Position numbers and translations under genes: made by a program | Assembly (NCBI RefSeq): GCF_003597395.2 | Contig: NC_133770.1 | Coordinates: 88,158,743-88,222,742, forward strand | DNA from: Chelonoidis abingdonii | Taxonomy: Eukaryota; Chordata; Testudines; Testudinidae | Length of the DNA: 64,000 bases | Reading direction: 5' to 3' | Shown here: positions 24,938 through 43,212 of the stretch, piece by piece | How the letters are laid out: each line of letters opens with the position of its first letter | How positions within the stretch are numbered: position 1 is the first letter of the stretch | The notes under the pieces: model-generated | What the model saw: only the letters and a program-made list of their open reading frames with translations | Database searches by the model: none | Told to the model about the DNA's origin: nothing

Positions 24938-27900
24938 AGTGGAATCACAGTTTCTTCCCCCTTGGTAGTGCTTTGTCAAGCACTTGTTTTTCACTGTGTT
25001 GTGCTGCTGGACTCCTAAGAGGCAGGGAAATAACTAATCAGGGAAAATAATCCAGCTCTGGGGTTCTCCAACTGTAGGTAGGCCACAGGCACAACTGCAT
25101 TCTCCAATAAAATCTCTAACTCCAACTGATTCATGTAATCTAAGTAAAAGCTCTGTAAATAACTTGAGAGGTATATACTGGAGTATAGAAAATTTAGAAA
25201 ATGTAATGCTATGTTTAAATCTCACAAGTACAATAGTGTGTTTCACTTCAAGATAACCTAGAGCAACATACATAGTCCACCATTTAAAACAATGGCCAGA
25301 AGTATTTTAATCTGACATGGATATTTATTTTTCAAAAAATAAGGATGCACTCATGGAAAAGATATTTATTGGATCAGATGAGTACCCATAGCCTTAGTGT
25401 TTTTATTTACAATATTTGATTTTCTAATTAGTAGAGAATAGAGGTATCTTTACTTACATAGCACATTCATATTTACACTAAAAATGAAAAAAGCATGCAA
25501 AGTTGTTTTAAAATCAATGAATATTGAACATGTTTATTCAGTTTTATAGATTGTATATTAATAAGGCATTCTCCCTTTGAATATTTTGCTCTCAACTTTA
25601 ATTTTTAAAATTTTTAGTAGAATCATCTTGTTTCAAAGACCTTGAATTTCTTTGAGTGATTAGCAGTAGGGATTCTATTACAACTGTTTAAATTAAAATG
25701 AAATGTGCATAATATTACTTTACATGTAATTCTTACAGTAGAGGGCCTCTGACACTGAAGTAGGGGAGCCTTGATCTAGCTGATAGGATCAAAAACCCTG
25801 CCAAGCTGCAAAGATCTGAACATGCATCTTCCCCCCAATCAGTTGATTTTTTAAAAGTGCAACTGTATATGTAAAACTTCAATGGTAATTAAAACTACCT
25901 CATACTAAGTGTTACATCCCAATATTATCAAAACTACCAGGTGAGGGATTTACAGTAGAGAACATGTGATGAGCTTCATGGTCCACAGAGAAAGGGACAA
26001 ATTCTCAATGTCAGCTCCGGTTTGATTTACGATAAAGGCAATGGAGCCTTCTGAACTGGTTTCATCCCAGACATTGTGGTGTAGCAGAATTGTGGTGGCA
26101 TTTTAGAGACAGTCCACTATGTCAATATTGGGAGCAACAAACCATGATCATATTGTTGAGGACTGCCAAGTGACAGCTTCCTGGAGGTCTTCATACCTTG
26201 AACATTGTTGATAACACTGTTGCTTGGCTTGACAGAATTCCATACATCAAATCATGCACTGTAACCTCACAAGCCTGGTGGGCTCCAGGGCATAATCCAT
26301 TCTAAACAGACACTCATTGGTTTATCAGAACACCTAAAAGCAGCAGCAGCACAGCTCCATATAAACAGCTTTACATCCATTAGACAAGAACTATGCATAG
26401 ACTTTTTCTGTACTCTTGCTAGTCCTTTTTTGTCTTATAAAATGGTTATATGTGAAATTAAACAGCTGGTAGGGTCACCTGCTTAAAAGCTGACTTCAGC
26501 CCTTTCAGATTCACTCAAACCATCCTTCTATACCCACTCTCACCACCACTTCTCCTTAACATTAGGCTCAAGATACAACAGCTTGGATCAATGCCCACAC
26601 AAATATAATCTGAGATGGTGGGAAACAAGCAATTTGAATAATAGTAAAATGTGAGAAAACTGAATGCTACTTAAGTCAAAACCTACACTTGTTTCAGGAA
26701 CATTTCTCTCTGTTGGGCATGTAGATGTATAACAAAATGGCACAAGCTCTTCCCAGTTTGTGTGTTAGATATAATTTTCAGCTCTCCTCAGCATCAGGCC
26801 TTAAATATCTAACTCCCAGCAGAATTTTAATATGCAATTGATGAGATTCATGGATGCATTCGGGAAGTGGTCTGAGGCAGTAGTTTGTTCAACATGCATG
26901 GATATATCCCCTTTAGTGCTATCATGCGTTATTTGTGATTAAGGAGTCACACCTATATGATGGGAGATAAATGCACACTGGCTTATTTTTGTATCACTTC
27001 AGTTTTCCATCTGTCTGGGATTCAACAGCCCCCATCCTACCAGCTATGGAGTTTAGATGCTCTGACCAGTTAAAATGGAATATAGGCTTTTAGTACTGAC
27101 AGCCACTAAACTTTTGTCTTCACTCAGTCTGACTCAAAAAATATTCTAGAGACTATAAAACTGGTTTACTTCCACTATTAACTCATGGCTCACCAGCCCT
27201 GTAAATTGCCTCTTGAAATTATTCAACTTAACAGGAAATTGCTTCTCTATATTGCTTGTTTTACAGATCCATTAGTCACTTACACCATCCTAAAGGAAAA
27301 ATCAAATCAGTGCCCAAACATATATACACTTGTTGGCTAGTATTTTATCACAGCCAGTTACCTGTAATGGAACCAAAGCCAATTAACATGATTGAACTTC
27401 TCCCTTTGTCTTTCTGAAGTATTCTGACTTCAGCTGCATTTTTTGCCTATGTATAACAAGGTACTGGTTATGAGACTTCCTGTACTGTGGGTCTCTGCTT
27501 CATGGTGATCTATAGAGATCAGAAAGGGACACTTGAACTGACAGTTGCTGGAGATCTTATGTGAGGGGCCTAGAAGCAAGTCTTTACTCTTCCCCAAGCT
27601 GTTGTCTTGGAAGGTCTGAAGACCCTTAATATCACCCTAGGAGTGAATTGGGGGCAACTGCTTTCTAGGGAGTTCTGCTGTCCCTCTTCCCCTTTGGGGA
27701 AAAAGGGGTCTCATGGTCTGACTTCTCTTGCCATGAAGAATCTGGGAGTGCTTCAGGCCTCAAGATTTCTTTATGCTCCCTGGCTTTCCCTTGAGTGACT
27801 CCTATGGTGCTCATGGCAAAACTCTGCAGATGACAACTCAGGCCTGAAGCAGTTCTGTGGCTCATGCTCTAAGTCCATATATACATTCCCAAATTGAAGA

Positions 27901-28500
27901 TGAAGACTGCTCATGGGATAGAAATGCTCAATATGCATTTTATAATAGTCAATTTGCATTAGGTACTCCCTGTAAGGCAGTGAAGTTTTCATAGGAAGTT
28001 ACCCTAGATGTACACAATAATTCATGAGAGGATGATTCCTTAAGTGGAAGATCTCAATGGCTGCCTTTTAAAGTGGACTTAGTGTCTGAAACATCTCCAT
28101 AATTTCTGGGCACCTTTCCAACAGCATGTTTTAAACCTATGGTACCAACAGTCCAAAATGCCCATCACTAACTATAGACAGTCTTCAGTCCCACCGTAAA
28201 ACAGGTGATCTAGGTGTAGAAGACCTCATCCTCTAACATGAGAAGGGAGTAGCTATTTCAACACCAGTTATATACAACATTCCCCATGCACTAATACTTT
28301 TCTGATCAGAACAAGCTCTATGATGCATTTGTTTCTGAAAAGCACAAATAAGACTTTACAAAGTGAAAATTATAGGTTACGTCTTGGGCATCCCAAATCT
28401 TGGCAAGTGCCCCATCAAGTTTGCTTATGTCTAAAGAAACTACCTGGAAAGTAAATTGAGATTTCAGAAAATATAAATACACCAGAAAGGAGGACCAGAA
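24938..28500. other. Intergenic, downstream of RPSA; no exon recognised
   Basis: This is 3.6 kb of AT-rich sequence with no supported coding exon. In mammals MOBP is the next gene in this direction, but no stretch resembling its short cysteine-rich exon was found, so it presumably lies outside the window. Confidence 0.5.
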
Positions 28501-28524
28501 ATGCAAAGTGTAAGAAACAGATCT

Positions 28525-28530
28525 TTTATT
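28525..28530 (-). terminator. RPSA: RPSA polyadenylation signal
   Basis: AATAAA on the minus strand, about 29 bases after the stop codon. A very short 3' UTR is typical of ribosomal-protein mRNAs. Cleavage is expected near 28,505-28,512. Confidence 0.8.
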
Positions 28531-28558
28531 TACTTCTTTCACTGTACTTGTACTGAAG

Positions 28559-35134
<6,576 letters not shown>

Positions 35135-35184
35135 TCACTCTACCACAAACTTACTCAGAAGTAATTGTGTGAAGTAACAGAACG

Positions 35185-35255
35185 TAGGGGAATCCTAGTC
35201 ACTGGAGGTTTTTAAGAACAGTTTGTACAAACATATTAGGAGGTCTAGATCAGCG
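35185..35255 (+). repeat. CR1 fragment in RPSA intron 1
   Basis: Carries ACTGGAGGTTTTTAAGAACA followed by GTTTGTACAAACATATTAGG and GGTCTAGATCAG, the conserved CR1 3' UTR order. Confidence 0.55.
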
Positions 35256-35307
35256 TATCTCACATGCAGTCACCAGGAGCTTTTCCTGCAGCTAACAAGT
35301 CTAAAAA

Positions 35308-36252
35308 GTCGGACTGTCAATCGCACCATTAAACAGAATACCAATTTAAATGTATTAAATATTTTGTATGTTATTCTACATTTTTATATACTGTATTGTG
35401 TTTAACTGAAATCAAAGTGTATATTGTTTACAAATATTTACACTGTAAAAATGACATTTTTCAATTCACCTCATACAAGTACTGTAGTGCAATCTATCGT
35501 GAAAGTACAAGTTACATCTGTGGATTTTTTGTGTTACATAACTGTGGCATATGCTTTCGGAAGTCTTAAAAGAGCATCACTCCAATGCGTAAACATTGTG
35601 GGTAAAACAGAGCAGAGGACATACAATTCTCTCCCAAGGAGTTCAGTCACATTTAATTAAAGCATTTTTTTTTTTTTTTTTTTAACAAGCATCATCAATG
35701 TGGAAGCATGTCCTCTAGAATGGTAGTCTAGCCATGAAATGCTAAACATTCATATGCCTCATCTGGAAGGTAAAGATCTTGCAATGCCAGCTACAAACAT
35801 GCCATGAGAACACCTGTTCTCACTTCCAGGGTGATACTGTAAGAAGCAGGCAACATTACCTCCTCCAAATATAAACAAACTCATTTGTCTTAGCAATTGG
35901 CTGAAGAAGTAGGACTGAGTGGACACACAGGCTCTCAACTTTTACATTCAAAACTAAAACAATGCAGTTTTTTGTACATAATTTTACAGTTGTAAGTTCA
36001 ATTTTCAGGATAAAGAGATTGCACTACAGTACTTGAATTAGCTGAATTGAAAAATACTCTTTTCAGAGTGCAAATTGCATGTAATCAAAAATAAAATAAA
36101 GTGAGCACTCTACACTTTGTATTCTGTGTTGTAACTGAAACGAATATATTTGAAAATATAGAACCAGCCAAAAAGATTTAAATAAATTGTATTCTTATTG
36201 TTTTAACAGTGCAATTAACTGTGATTAATTTTTTTAATTTCTTGACAGCCCT
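35308..36252. mobile_element. hAT-like element, about 945 bp, in RPSA intron 1
   Basis: The right end, in reverse, is AGGGCTGTCAAGAAATTAAA; the left end is CGGACTGTCAATCGC. Both carry the AATTAATCAC/TTAATCGC motif of the widespread AGGGCTGTCAA family. The flanking octamers TCTAAAAA and ACTAAAAA agree at seven of eight. AT-rich, no transposase. Confidence 0.65.
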
Positions 36253-36544
36253 ACTAAAAAAACACAACCATAAAAGCAAAAAAGATGAGAATATGCAAAG
36301 CATTTTATTTGTATTTCTATTCTGTTTGGGCTCAGTAAGGAAACAGTACATTATTTTTATTGTGTTTGCAAAAAAAACATAAATAAATTACTACAAACTA
36401 CGCATATGCATGGACATAATTAACTTTAGGAAACACAAGTATTTTAGGAAAAATCGTCAAGAGCAGCCACTAGCAAGAGTTGGTGTCCATGTTCTGGGGT
36501 CACTAAAAAAACTGTTGACAATACCAATGATCTAGATTTACTTG

Positions 36545-36612
36545 GTCCAGCACACTACAGGGCTTGACTTCTTGAGGTCCCTTCCAACCCTGTATGTCCA
36601 TGGCAATCCCTA
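36545..36612 (+). repeat. CR1 tail fragment
   Basis: CAGGGCTTGACTTCTTGAGG and TCCCTTCCAACCCTGTATGT match the CR1 3' end (GACCTCNTGAGGTCCCTTCCAACCC). Confidence 0.5.
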
Positions 36613-36993
36613 GGGTGGGGGTGCAATCTAAGCAAGATGCGACTGAAAACCCGTAGTTAAAAGGATGCAAAAAAAGCAACCTCCCCATTCTGCCATCGGT
36701 GACTCGTGTGGCTTTTGCTTAAGTTACATGCAGTACAGTTAAGCTAACCCTATACGAGCCCCAGCCACTCCCCGCCTACCCCGACCCCCCAATCCCACCC
36801 GCTCACAGCACGGACCACGCAGCGGCTCTGCGCACCATGCGCCGCCACTTCCCGAAACAACAGCCGCGACGCCCAACCCCACGTTGCCACTTGCCCGGGG
36901 GGGGGAGAGGGGCGCAGTGTTTGGCGGGAGCCGCGCGGCCGGGGCGGCTCGCGGAAGGCCCTGGATTGGCCGAGGCGGCCCGTGCGAGCTCGC

Positions 36994-37012
36994 GGGGGGG
37001 GGGGGGGGGGGG
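36994..37012. repeat. G19 homopolymer in RPSA intron 1
   Basis: Nineteen consecutive G on the plus strand, so C19 in the RPSA transcript sense, about 145 bases downstream of exon 1. The exact length is unreliable in most sequencing data. Confidence 0.85.
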
Positions 37013-37156
37013 AATCCCAGAGCCGGTCCCGACGCTAAATAAACCTCCCGCCCCCGCCCGGTCCCGAAACCCGCCCAGAAGCTTCCCGATCCCCACCCCC
37101 CACGCGGACGGTCTCCCAAGCCGGCTTCCGGCCCGCGGCTCCCCCGCAAGACTCAC

Positions 37157-37207
37157 GCGGTGACAACGCCGTATGGAGACCACGCTAGGCTCGGAGAGAG
37201 AAAGAGG
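37157..37207 (-). other. RPSA: RPSA exon 1 (5' UTR) with TOP motif
   Basis: The minus strand reads CTCTTTCTCTCTCCGAGCCT as the likely cap-site pyrimidine tract, then CCATACGGCGTTGTCACCGC and the donor gtgagt. The CCATACGGCGTTGT block is shared with mammalian RPSA leaders. The tract predicts growth (mTOR/LARP1) control of translation. The donor end is exact; the start is an estimate. Confidence 0.75.
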
Positions 37208-37744
37208 GAGGCCTTGTGCAGTGACGTTTATTTATATATTCCCGTCGGCCAATCAGCAGCGGTGACGTAGTCGGAAGTGAGCCAAAGGGTTGAAGGTCAC
37301 CTGGTTCCTTAGGGGCGGGAGGAAGGTTCGGGGACTTAGCAACAGCCGGCAGGTGGCAGCAGAGCCGCGGGTGCTGGGGGTCCCCGGGTTAATGCGGCTG
37401 GGGCTGCGGCTGGGCGAGCCCGGAGCGGGCCGGGCTGGGAGCCAGGCGTGCACTGGGCGCTAAGCTGTAGGAGAGCTCTGGGGACAGGGGAGAGGCAGGG
37501 CCTGGGATGGGACCCTAGAGAAATCACGTGGCCGTCTCTCCTCTAGTGTAAATCCCCCCCCCCCACACCGCTGCCAGCTCCCACCATATTATCCCCATGC
37601 CCCGCCGGCTGGTGGTTGGGTTCCAGCCCCAGCTGCTGGAGTCCTTTGTTCTGCCTAGACCTCAGCTGTCACACCCCATACAAGTAAGGGTCCCAGCCCT
37701 CCTGGTTGCAGAGAAGAGCTTGGAAACATGATGCAACTGCACCC

Positions 37745-38150
37745 ATGGCCGGTGGTACCATTAAGGCAAACTAGGTGGTTGCCTAGGGCGCCAAGATTTG
37801 GGGGTGCCAAAAAGTGGTGCTCCCAATTATTTTTTTACAGCGGTTCCTCTCTGAGCGTGTGGTCGCTGCTCCTCTTCTCCTGCCTCCCAGGCTTGCCGCG
37901 CCAATCAGCTGTTTGGTGCGGCAAGCCTGGGAGGAGAATTAGAGCAGAGCAGTGTGCTCGGGAAGGACGCGGAGCAGAGGTGAGCTGGGGTGGGGAGGTG
38001 CTGCATGGCTCCCGGGGGCGGGGGGCAGGGACAGCGGAGCCTCAGGGCGGGGGGAGCTGCTGCGGGGTTGGGGCACCTCAGGTGGAGTGGGGAGCTGCCG
38101 CAGGGCTGGGGGGGGGCACAAGGCCAGTGGCTAATCCACCACTGTTGCTA
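37745..38150. mobile_element. GC-rich interspersed element with strong hairpin
   Basis: Opens with GGTGGTACCATTAAGGC and the block GGTTGCCTAGGGCGCC. It closes with CAGTGGCTAATCCACCACTG, whose reverse resembles the opening. A perfect 17-bp stem (37,883-37,899 with 37,918-37,934) surrounds CCAATCAGCTGTTTGG. No clean target duplication was found. Long frames in it reflect GC content only. Confidence 0.5.
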
Positions 38151-38199
38151 CCTCAAAGGTTTAATGGATCCTTTACGTCTCACTGTTGTCCTTAGTATT

Positions 38200-39955
38200 C
38201 AGGGCCGTAGTAACAAAGAACGTGGCCCCTCCAAACATATGTCCGGGGTCCCTTACCGAAAAAGTCAACGGCATATTTTGATGACTTTGCCGCGTCTGAG
38301 ATCACAAGATTCCAAGTGTGAGCTCCACAGGCACATACAAGGCACGGTCATTTATTTCTAGCATGCGGGCTTGAACTCCTTATCTTTCCTCTCATATTTG
38401 CACCGTTATCACAAGCTTGGCTTCTCATGTCAGCAATGTCTATTCCTAAGTTGTTTGCCTTTTCAAGAAACGCTTCAATAAGCCCTCGCCAGTTGTATCA
38501 TGAACATTAAGAAACCAACAAATGCTCACGAATATTGACACCCTCTTCACCGTTGCATTCAACAAAGCGTAACACCACAGACATCTGTTCTTCATGTGAC
38601 ACGTCGGGAGTACAGTCCAAAATAACTGAAATAATTTTGCTTTTTTAAGCTGCGCTATGTTGGCCTCTTGAATGTTACTGGCAACAAGTTGAATCAGCTC
38701 CGTTTGGATCTGGGACTGAGGTACTGAACATGTGTCTCTGCCTTCTTAATCCTCTGTAAAAGTTCGCTGAGGACAGTATCATATTTGCAAGCAATTCAAA
38801 CAGTCCCAAAAAGTTCCATTCGAAGGATTGCCAAGCTTTTCATTACTTCCTCGAAATGCCAAGTTCTTTCGGACAAGAAAATAACGACATCAACCAGGTG
38901 TTTGACAACATTTCTCCAGAAATCTCTTTCTTCAGAAAAGCCTGCAATTCAAGTTGGTCAATAGATGTACGGTTTACTATGCCTGACCGAAGGTCAAACC
39001 ATTTCACCATACAGTCTTGATGACCTTTGCCTGTTTCATGCTGCTGAAGTTCTTTGGCAGTGCTTTCCAAGCAGATGTTCCACCACGTAGTGGTATATCG
39101 CCAGTGCAAATATTTACAACAAAAACAAAAAATGGATCTTTCTGAACTGAGTACATTAACCATGAACGTCTTATTTCTCGCCATTTGCCATGGTTCGATA
39201 GAAATGAGTACTTGTAACCTCCCTTTCCTCATTAAATGGAATTCGACTTTCTTTCTGCTGCGGTGGCCACGTGCAACATGTCACACACTTGCCTGTCCGA
39301 TATTATAGACGGCCAATCTCCTGGATCATCAGTCAGTGGTTCAGATTCAGATACTTCTTTCCCGGCCGCAGCTGGAATATCTGTCACAGTTTGTTTGGTA
39401 GAACAACTGGCTTCACCTTCGACCTCGCTTGAAGCACTTCTGGATACTTCTGGATACGATTTGTCGCTGCTAGTGCTGTCCGTTTCATGTGCCTGTTACC
39501 TGTACGTTGAGATGCAGCGCAAATACGTTGACAACTTTGGAATTTTCTCAAGTTCCTTCTCGGCATCTTTTGCTGCTTTCGTTTACTAGCTCTGCTCTTA
39601 TACATTCTCTTAGGACATCACAAAGCACGCTTCTGCGTTGGAAACGATAAAAAACTAGACAACTAAATTAATAACATTTATCCGCGACCGCCATTATGAA
39701 TGCAAATACACATTCTTTGAATGGGTCCAACGAAAATTCGAACTGACCGACAGACAACTGATGTAGCCAATAGCATTATGATGTATCATAATGACTTCAC
39801 GGTTTTGTCAGTAAAACCGACATGGATTGTGCAATAGCGTCAATAAATGTCACTTACCTAGTTATACCTTACATTTTTTTGCCACTTTTAGGGGCCCCCT
39901 TCCTTGCGGGGCCCCCTCCAGTCGGAGGGTACGGAGGGTGCTCGCTACACCTCTG
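38200..39955 (-). mobile_element. hAT transposon, 1,756 bp, with degenerate transposase
   Basis: The left end CAGGGCCGTAG and the right end, in reverse CAGAGGTGTAG, are terminal inverted repeats. The flanking octamers TTAGTATT (38,192-38,199) and TTAGAATT (39,956-39,963) match at seven of eight. The interior encodes transposase remnants on the minus strand (separate entry). The element is shorter than a full hAT of this group because the C-terminal part of the gene is missing. Confidence 0.85.
38250..39605 (-). pseudogene. hAT transposase relic (ZMYM1-like, TTF-type zinc finger)
   Basis: Blocks read in order on the minus strand: a basic N-terminal stretch KRKQQKMPRRNLRKF (about 39,590-39,540); then FCFCCKYLHWR and HETGKGHQDCMVKWFDL (about 39,135-38,990), which supply the Cys and His residues of the TTF zinc finger; then SVILDCTPDVSHEEQM with the first catalytic Asp, followed by VLRFVECNGEEGVNI (about 38,630-38,550); then ACDNGANMRGK (about 38,410-38,370) and PCLVCACGAHTWNLVISDAA (about 38,350-38,285). 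Stops and frameshifts separate the blocks, and the C-terminal dimerisation region is absent. The family is the one that gave rise to vertebrate ZMYM-type genes. Dead copy. Confidence 0.85.
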
Positions 39956-39963
39956 TTAGAATT

Positions 39964-40979
39964 CTTAATATATAATAGGCACTGTCTTACTAGCTGGTGG
40001 CAGCTCTCTTACATATGTAAATTGCTGTTTGTAGGATATGGTAGGCCTGCTTTTATGTCACAGTTTACCCTCCAGGTTCAACTAATGGATTGGCCAGGGA
40101 AACCGAGACTCTGGAGTTCAAGTGGCCTCACAGCTCTGTGCAATACCTACTACCTGTGGTGTGTATGCGGTAGAGATGTATAATTTTGTGTAACCAGAAG
40201 TTATTCCATAGTAATTTACAAATCCTTTCATAATCTTCACAGCAGTATTAAGTATAATGTTCTGATATTAAGGGATTTATAAAAGTAGATATAGGCATTG
40301 TACAATACACAAAAGGAAAGGCCCTGATTTGAAGCACTTAAGACCTAAAACCCCCCATATATATAGAAATGAGGACACAATGAGACAATGGGCAAAAATA
40401 TATTACAGCAATTGGGGAAGAGTTTAAGATGTTACTGCCTTTTTTCCCTGCTCCTATTCTGTGTTTTCTGTTTTTGATTGTAAACTCTTCAAGAATGGGA
40501 TCCGTCTTACAATCCTTGTACTGACAAGCAGCCTTGAGGGCAGTATAGAAATATTGGTTTTATAATTCCCACAGTGAACACAGAGTACTGTTGAAACCTG
40601 CAACAGCCTTGCTTTTCCTGTGCCAGTTAACCGTTTTCCTTCTCCTTAGCCCTTCTATCACAGGTGTTGGTTTTAGATGCACACAGCCTGAGGCCAGAGA
40701 CATTAGAATGATCTTTCCATAGCCTGAAGGTGACTTTGTGCTTCAGAATTACCTTGACCTGCCACTTTTTCCTCTGGTCTATTTCTACATTAGGCAAGGG
40801 TTTTGAACCTTGTCAAGCAGCAGCTGTGTGTAGCAGATAAGAGCCCAACTGTTGACTCCACCCTATGAGCCTTCTGATCCACGGCTGATGCTGAGCCCTG
40901 CAAAAATCTCTTCCTTTTGTGACAGCACTAGCAGAGCCAGGCTGGTAGAGCATGTTTGTGGAGATGGAGAGGTAGGGCT
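39964..40979. other. Intergenic, no gene recognised
   Basis: AT-rich spacer between the hAT copy and the 118-bp MITE. A stretch at 40,476-40,540 (TTGTAAACTCTTCAAGAATG) resembles the start of the L3-like tails listed elsewhere but is too diverged to delimit. Confidence 0.45.
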
Positions 40980-41097
40980 AGGGTAACCAGACAGCAAATG
41001 TGAAAAATTGGGACGGGGGCGGGGGTAATAGGAACCTATATAAAAGACCCAAAAATCAGGACTGTCCCTATAAAATCAGGACATCTGGTCACCCTAG
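40980..41097. mobile_element. 118-bp MITE with 8-bp target duplication GTAGGGCT
   Basis: Left end AGGGTAACCAGACAGCAAAT; right end in reverse CTAGGGTGACCAGATGTCCT. GTAGGGCT occurs at 40,972-40,979 and 41,098-41,105 exactly. The interior includes GGACTGTCCCTATAAAATCA. A second copy lies at 59,740 in the opposite orientation. Confidence 0.85.
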
Positions 41098-41105
41098 GTA
41101 GGGCT

Positions 41106-41989
41106 GAAGTCACTTTTAAGGGCCTAACATAGACAGACTCTGTAGAATCAGTGGGGCTCTATGTAGTTCACAGGGGAATTGAATCATGAAGAGCAGAAGG
41201 CTGCGGACTTTTATGCTATAGTAGCACATGTTCATGCATTTAAGATCTACAGGTTTCTCCTGGTAATTCCACTTACAAAATATACAACATTTGTAGTAAA
41301 ATCAGATTTACAAAAAACAATTTCACCTTATGCAGGTTCCATTTTAATACCTCCCCCTCCACACACACACGCACACCAAAAAGAAATGGCTGACTATCAT
41401 TCCTTCCCCAAAGAGCTTCAGTTCTATACCCCACAAAAAATAACAGCTGCGGAGCTTCTAATCTATGAAGTTAGATTAGCTTTCAAAGGGTAAGGAGCCA
41501 GAATTGGGGTTTGTACAGTACATTTCAGACTTCAGTTCTGTAAGAGGGGTTGAAGAAGAGGAGTGATGGTATAAACCCATGCATTAGCTGTTATCTGCTT
41601 AGCAGGTTACACAGCTTGGAGCATCAGAACTTTATTTTTTAAACTGAGCTCAACATCTAGATTCCTTGCATCTTGTGCTCAAACCCAGGGGCACTAGATT
41701 GGACGTTCTTTGTGGCAGGGACTTTTTTGTTCAGCTTGTTCACCACCTAGCACTCTGGGGGCCTTGCACTTGTGTAGTCATTTCCACCTGCGCACAGTGA
41801 ATATCCATCCTAAGGGGAGCATTCCCCCCCTCCCACCCCTCCTTGGCATTGGTATGAATGACTATGCAGGACCCTGAGTAGTGTCTAAAAATGCCCCAAA
41901 CTCTTTCACCCATTCTGTTTGAAAAGTGCCTGGGGATTGTTAATTTCCACAGGAAGCCTGGCAAAGGGGGTCTGCAGTTGGTTTCCTAT
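41106..41989. other. Intergenic, no gene recognised
   Basis: Unassigned sequence. GGACGTTCTTTGTGGCAGGG at about 41,700-41,720 with ACCACCTAGCACTCTGGGGG after it is a probable L3-like LINE 3' remnant. Confidence 0.45.
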
Positions 41990-42145
41990 GAAGGCAGTGG
42001 TTTGAGCATTGGCCTGCTAAACCCAGGATTGTGAGTTCAATCCTTGAGGGGACCATTTGTGGATTGGTCCTGCTTTGAGCAGGGGGTTGGACTAGATGAT
42101 CTCCTGAGGTCCCTTCCAACCCTAAAAATCTATGATTCTATGAAT
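41990..42145 (+). mobile_element. Cry I-type tRNA-derived SINE (turtle diagnostic)
   Basis: The 5' part is tRNA-like: GGCAGTGGTTTGAGCATTGG, then CCTGCTAAACCCAGGATTGT, then the Pol III B box GAGTTCAATCC at 42,033-42,043. The 3' part is GGATTGGTCCTGCTTTGAGC, GGGGTTGGACTAGATGATCT and CCTGAGGTCCCTTCCAACCC, which is the tail of turtle CR1, ending in CTATGATTCTATGA. A tRNA head with a CR1 tail is the architecture of Cry I SINEs of cryptodiran turtles, mobilised by CR1. Confidence 0.85.
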
Positions 42146-42784
42146 AACATTAACAGAGCAGTTACCTTCCTCTCCTCCCATGACTGCCAAGTTAGGGATT
42201 CCATCTAGTGTTGCCTCTAAAGGCTAGACCCTTCAGCAGCTTAAATATGAACTTGCTTTATGTCAGGCCAGATGTGGAGCTCAGTAGTAGCAGAATCTGC
42301 AAGCTTGGTTGGGAGGGGAGAGGCTGTGCACAATAGTGGAACAACTCCTGTGCCCTGATTCCATGCCAGAGAAACCTGCTGACAACCATGCCTCTCTATC
42401 CAAGGAGGCACCCCATAAATCCTGCTTATATAGCCCTCCCTTCCTAATCCTGGAACATGAATGTCTCAGCAGATAAGGTGTCTGCAAAGAGCCCAGCCAT
42501 GCTCCTAGGAGACTGATTTCACAGGAGTGGCAGATATCAGCCGTAGCAGGGAGTTAATGTTTTTGGCAGCATCCCGAGCAGCAGGCTTCCTCCAGCAGTA
42601 GAGGCTCCTGTTCTGTGTGCCCTTCAGTCAGTATGTAGGCTCTCTCCTCTCTGCAAGGGCAGTCAGCTTAAATAATCAAGTGTTTTTCTTGCTATACATA
42701 TTTACTGGAAATGTTTACTTAAGCAAGTGCTCAAAGCTACGGGCATTGAAGGGGAGATGCGCTTGTCTCCATACACAGATGGGA

Positions 42785-42885
42785 ATCTTTTTGGGGCAGG
42801 AGCTGTGGTTTGGTTCTGTTTATACAACACCTGGCACAATGAGGTCCTGCTCCATGACTGGAGCTATGAGAAAAATAATTAAAGT
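42785..42885 (+). repeat. Old LINE 3' end (L3/CR1-like), third copy
   Basis: CACCTGGCACAATGAGGTCC, then TGCTCCATGACTGGAGCTAT and an AAAATAATTAAAG end, in the same block order as 12,180 and 14,250. Confidence 0.5.
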
Positions 42886-42956
42886 TCTCAGCAACTCCTT
42901 TGAGAGCAATACTATGCAATTGTTCCGGGGTGCACCTGCTTAGGAAGAGACCGTCT

Positions 42957-43212
42957 GTCTACACAGCAAAAAAAACAAACCAAAACAACAACAAAAAAGC
43001 CCTGCAGCACCAAGTCTCAGAGCTCAGGTTACTGACTCAGGCTTATGCTATAGGGCTAAAAATAGCTCGGGGAGCATCTCAGAGCTCAGGCTCCAGGAGA
43101 CCAAGCCCAAATGCCTACAGAGCTATTTTTAGCCCCAGAACATAAGCCTGCATCACTTCAACTGGGCTCAGATTCGCTGTGGTGGGTTTTTTGTTGTTTT
43201 GCCATGTAGATG
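42957..43212. mobile_element. Foldback MITE, about 256 bp
   Basis: The left part TGTCTACACAGCAAAAAAAA and the right part TTTTTTGTTGTTTTGCCATG plus TAGATGTAAC are inverted repeats. Internally, GGGCTAAAAATAGCTC and GAGCTATTTTTAGCCC form a second stem. CTCAGAGCTCAGG occurs twice. Nearly the whole unit can fold on itself. Confidence 0.65.

Larger units (their letters stand above)
36750..37460 (-). promoter_or_regulatory. RPSA: RPSA CpG island and promoter
   Basis: The region is sharply richer in GC and CpG than its surroundings and covers exon 1. On the minus strand TATATAAATA (plus 37,229-37,238) lies about 25-30 bases before a pyrimidine start tract. A CCAAT box is at plus 37,249-37,253, CRE-like TGACGT at 37,222-37,227 and 37,263-37,268, and an ETS-like CGGAAGTG at 37,272-37,279. 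This combination suits a highly expressed translation-machinery gene. Confidence 0.8.

Noticed and set aside
24938..28500. Search for MOBP, the expected neighbour downstream of RPSA
   Set aside because: No stretch resembling its conserved cysteine-rich coding exon was recognised on either strand; in human it lies tens of kilobases away.
35223..35660. Small plus-strand frames in RPSA intron 1
   Set aside because: They fall within an AT-rich hAT-like element and have no domain or conserved splice context.
41990..42060. A tRNA gene
   Set aside because: The B box and tRNA-like head belong to a SINE with a CR1 tail; the cloverleaf is not intact.
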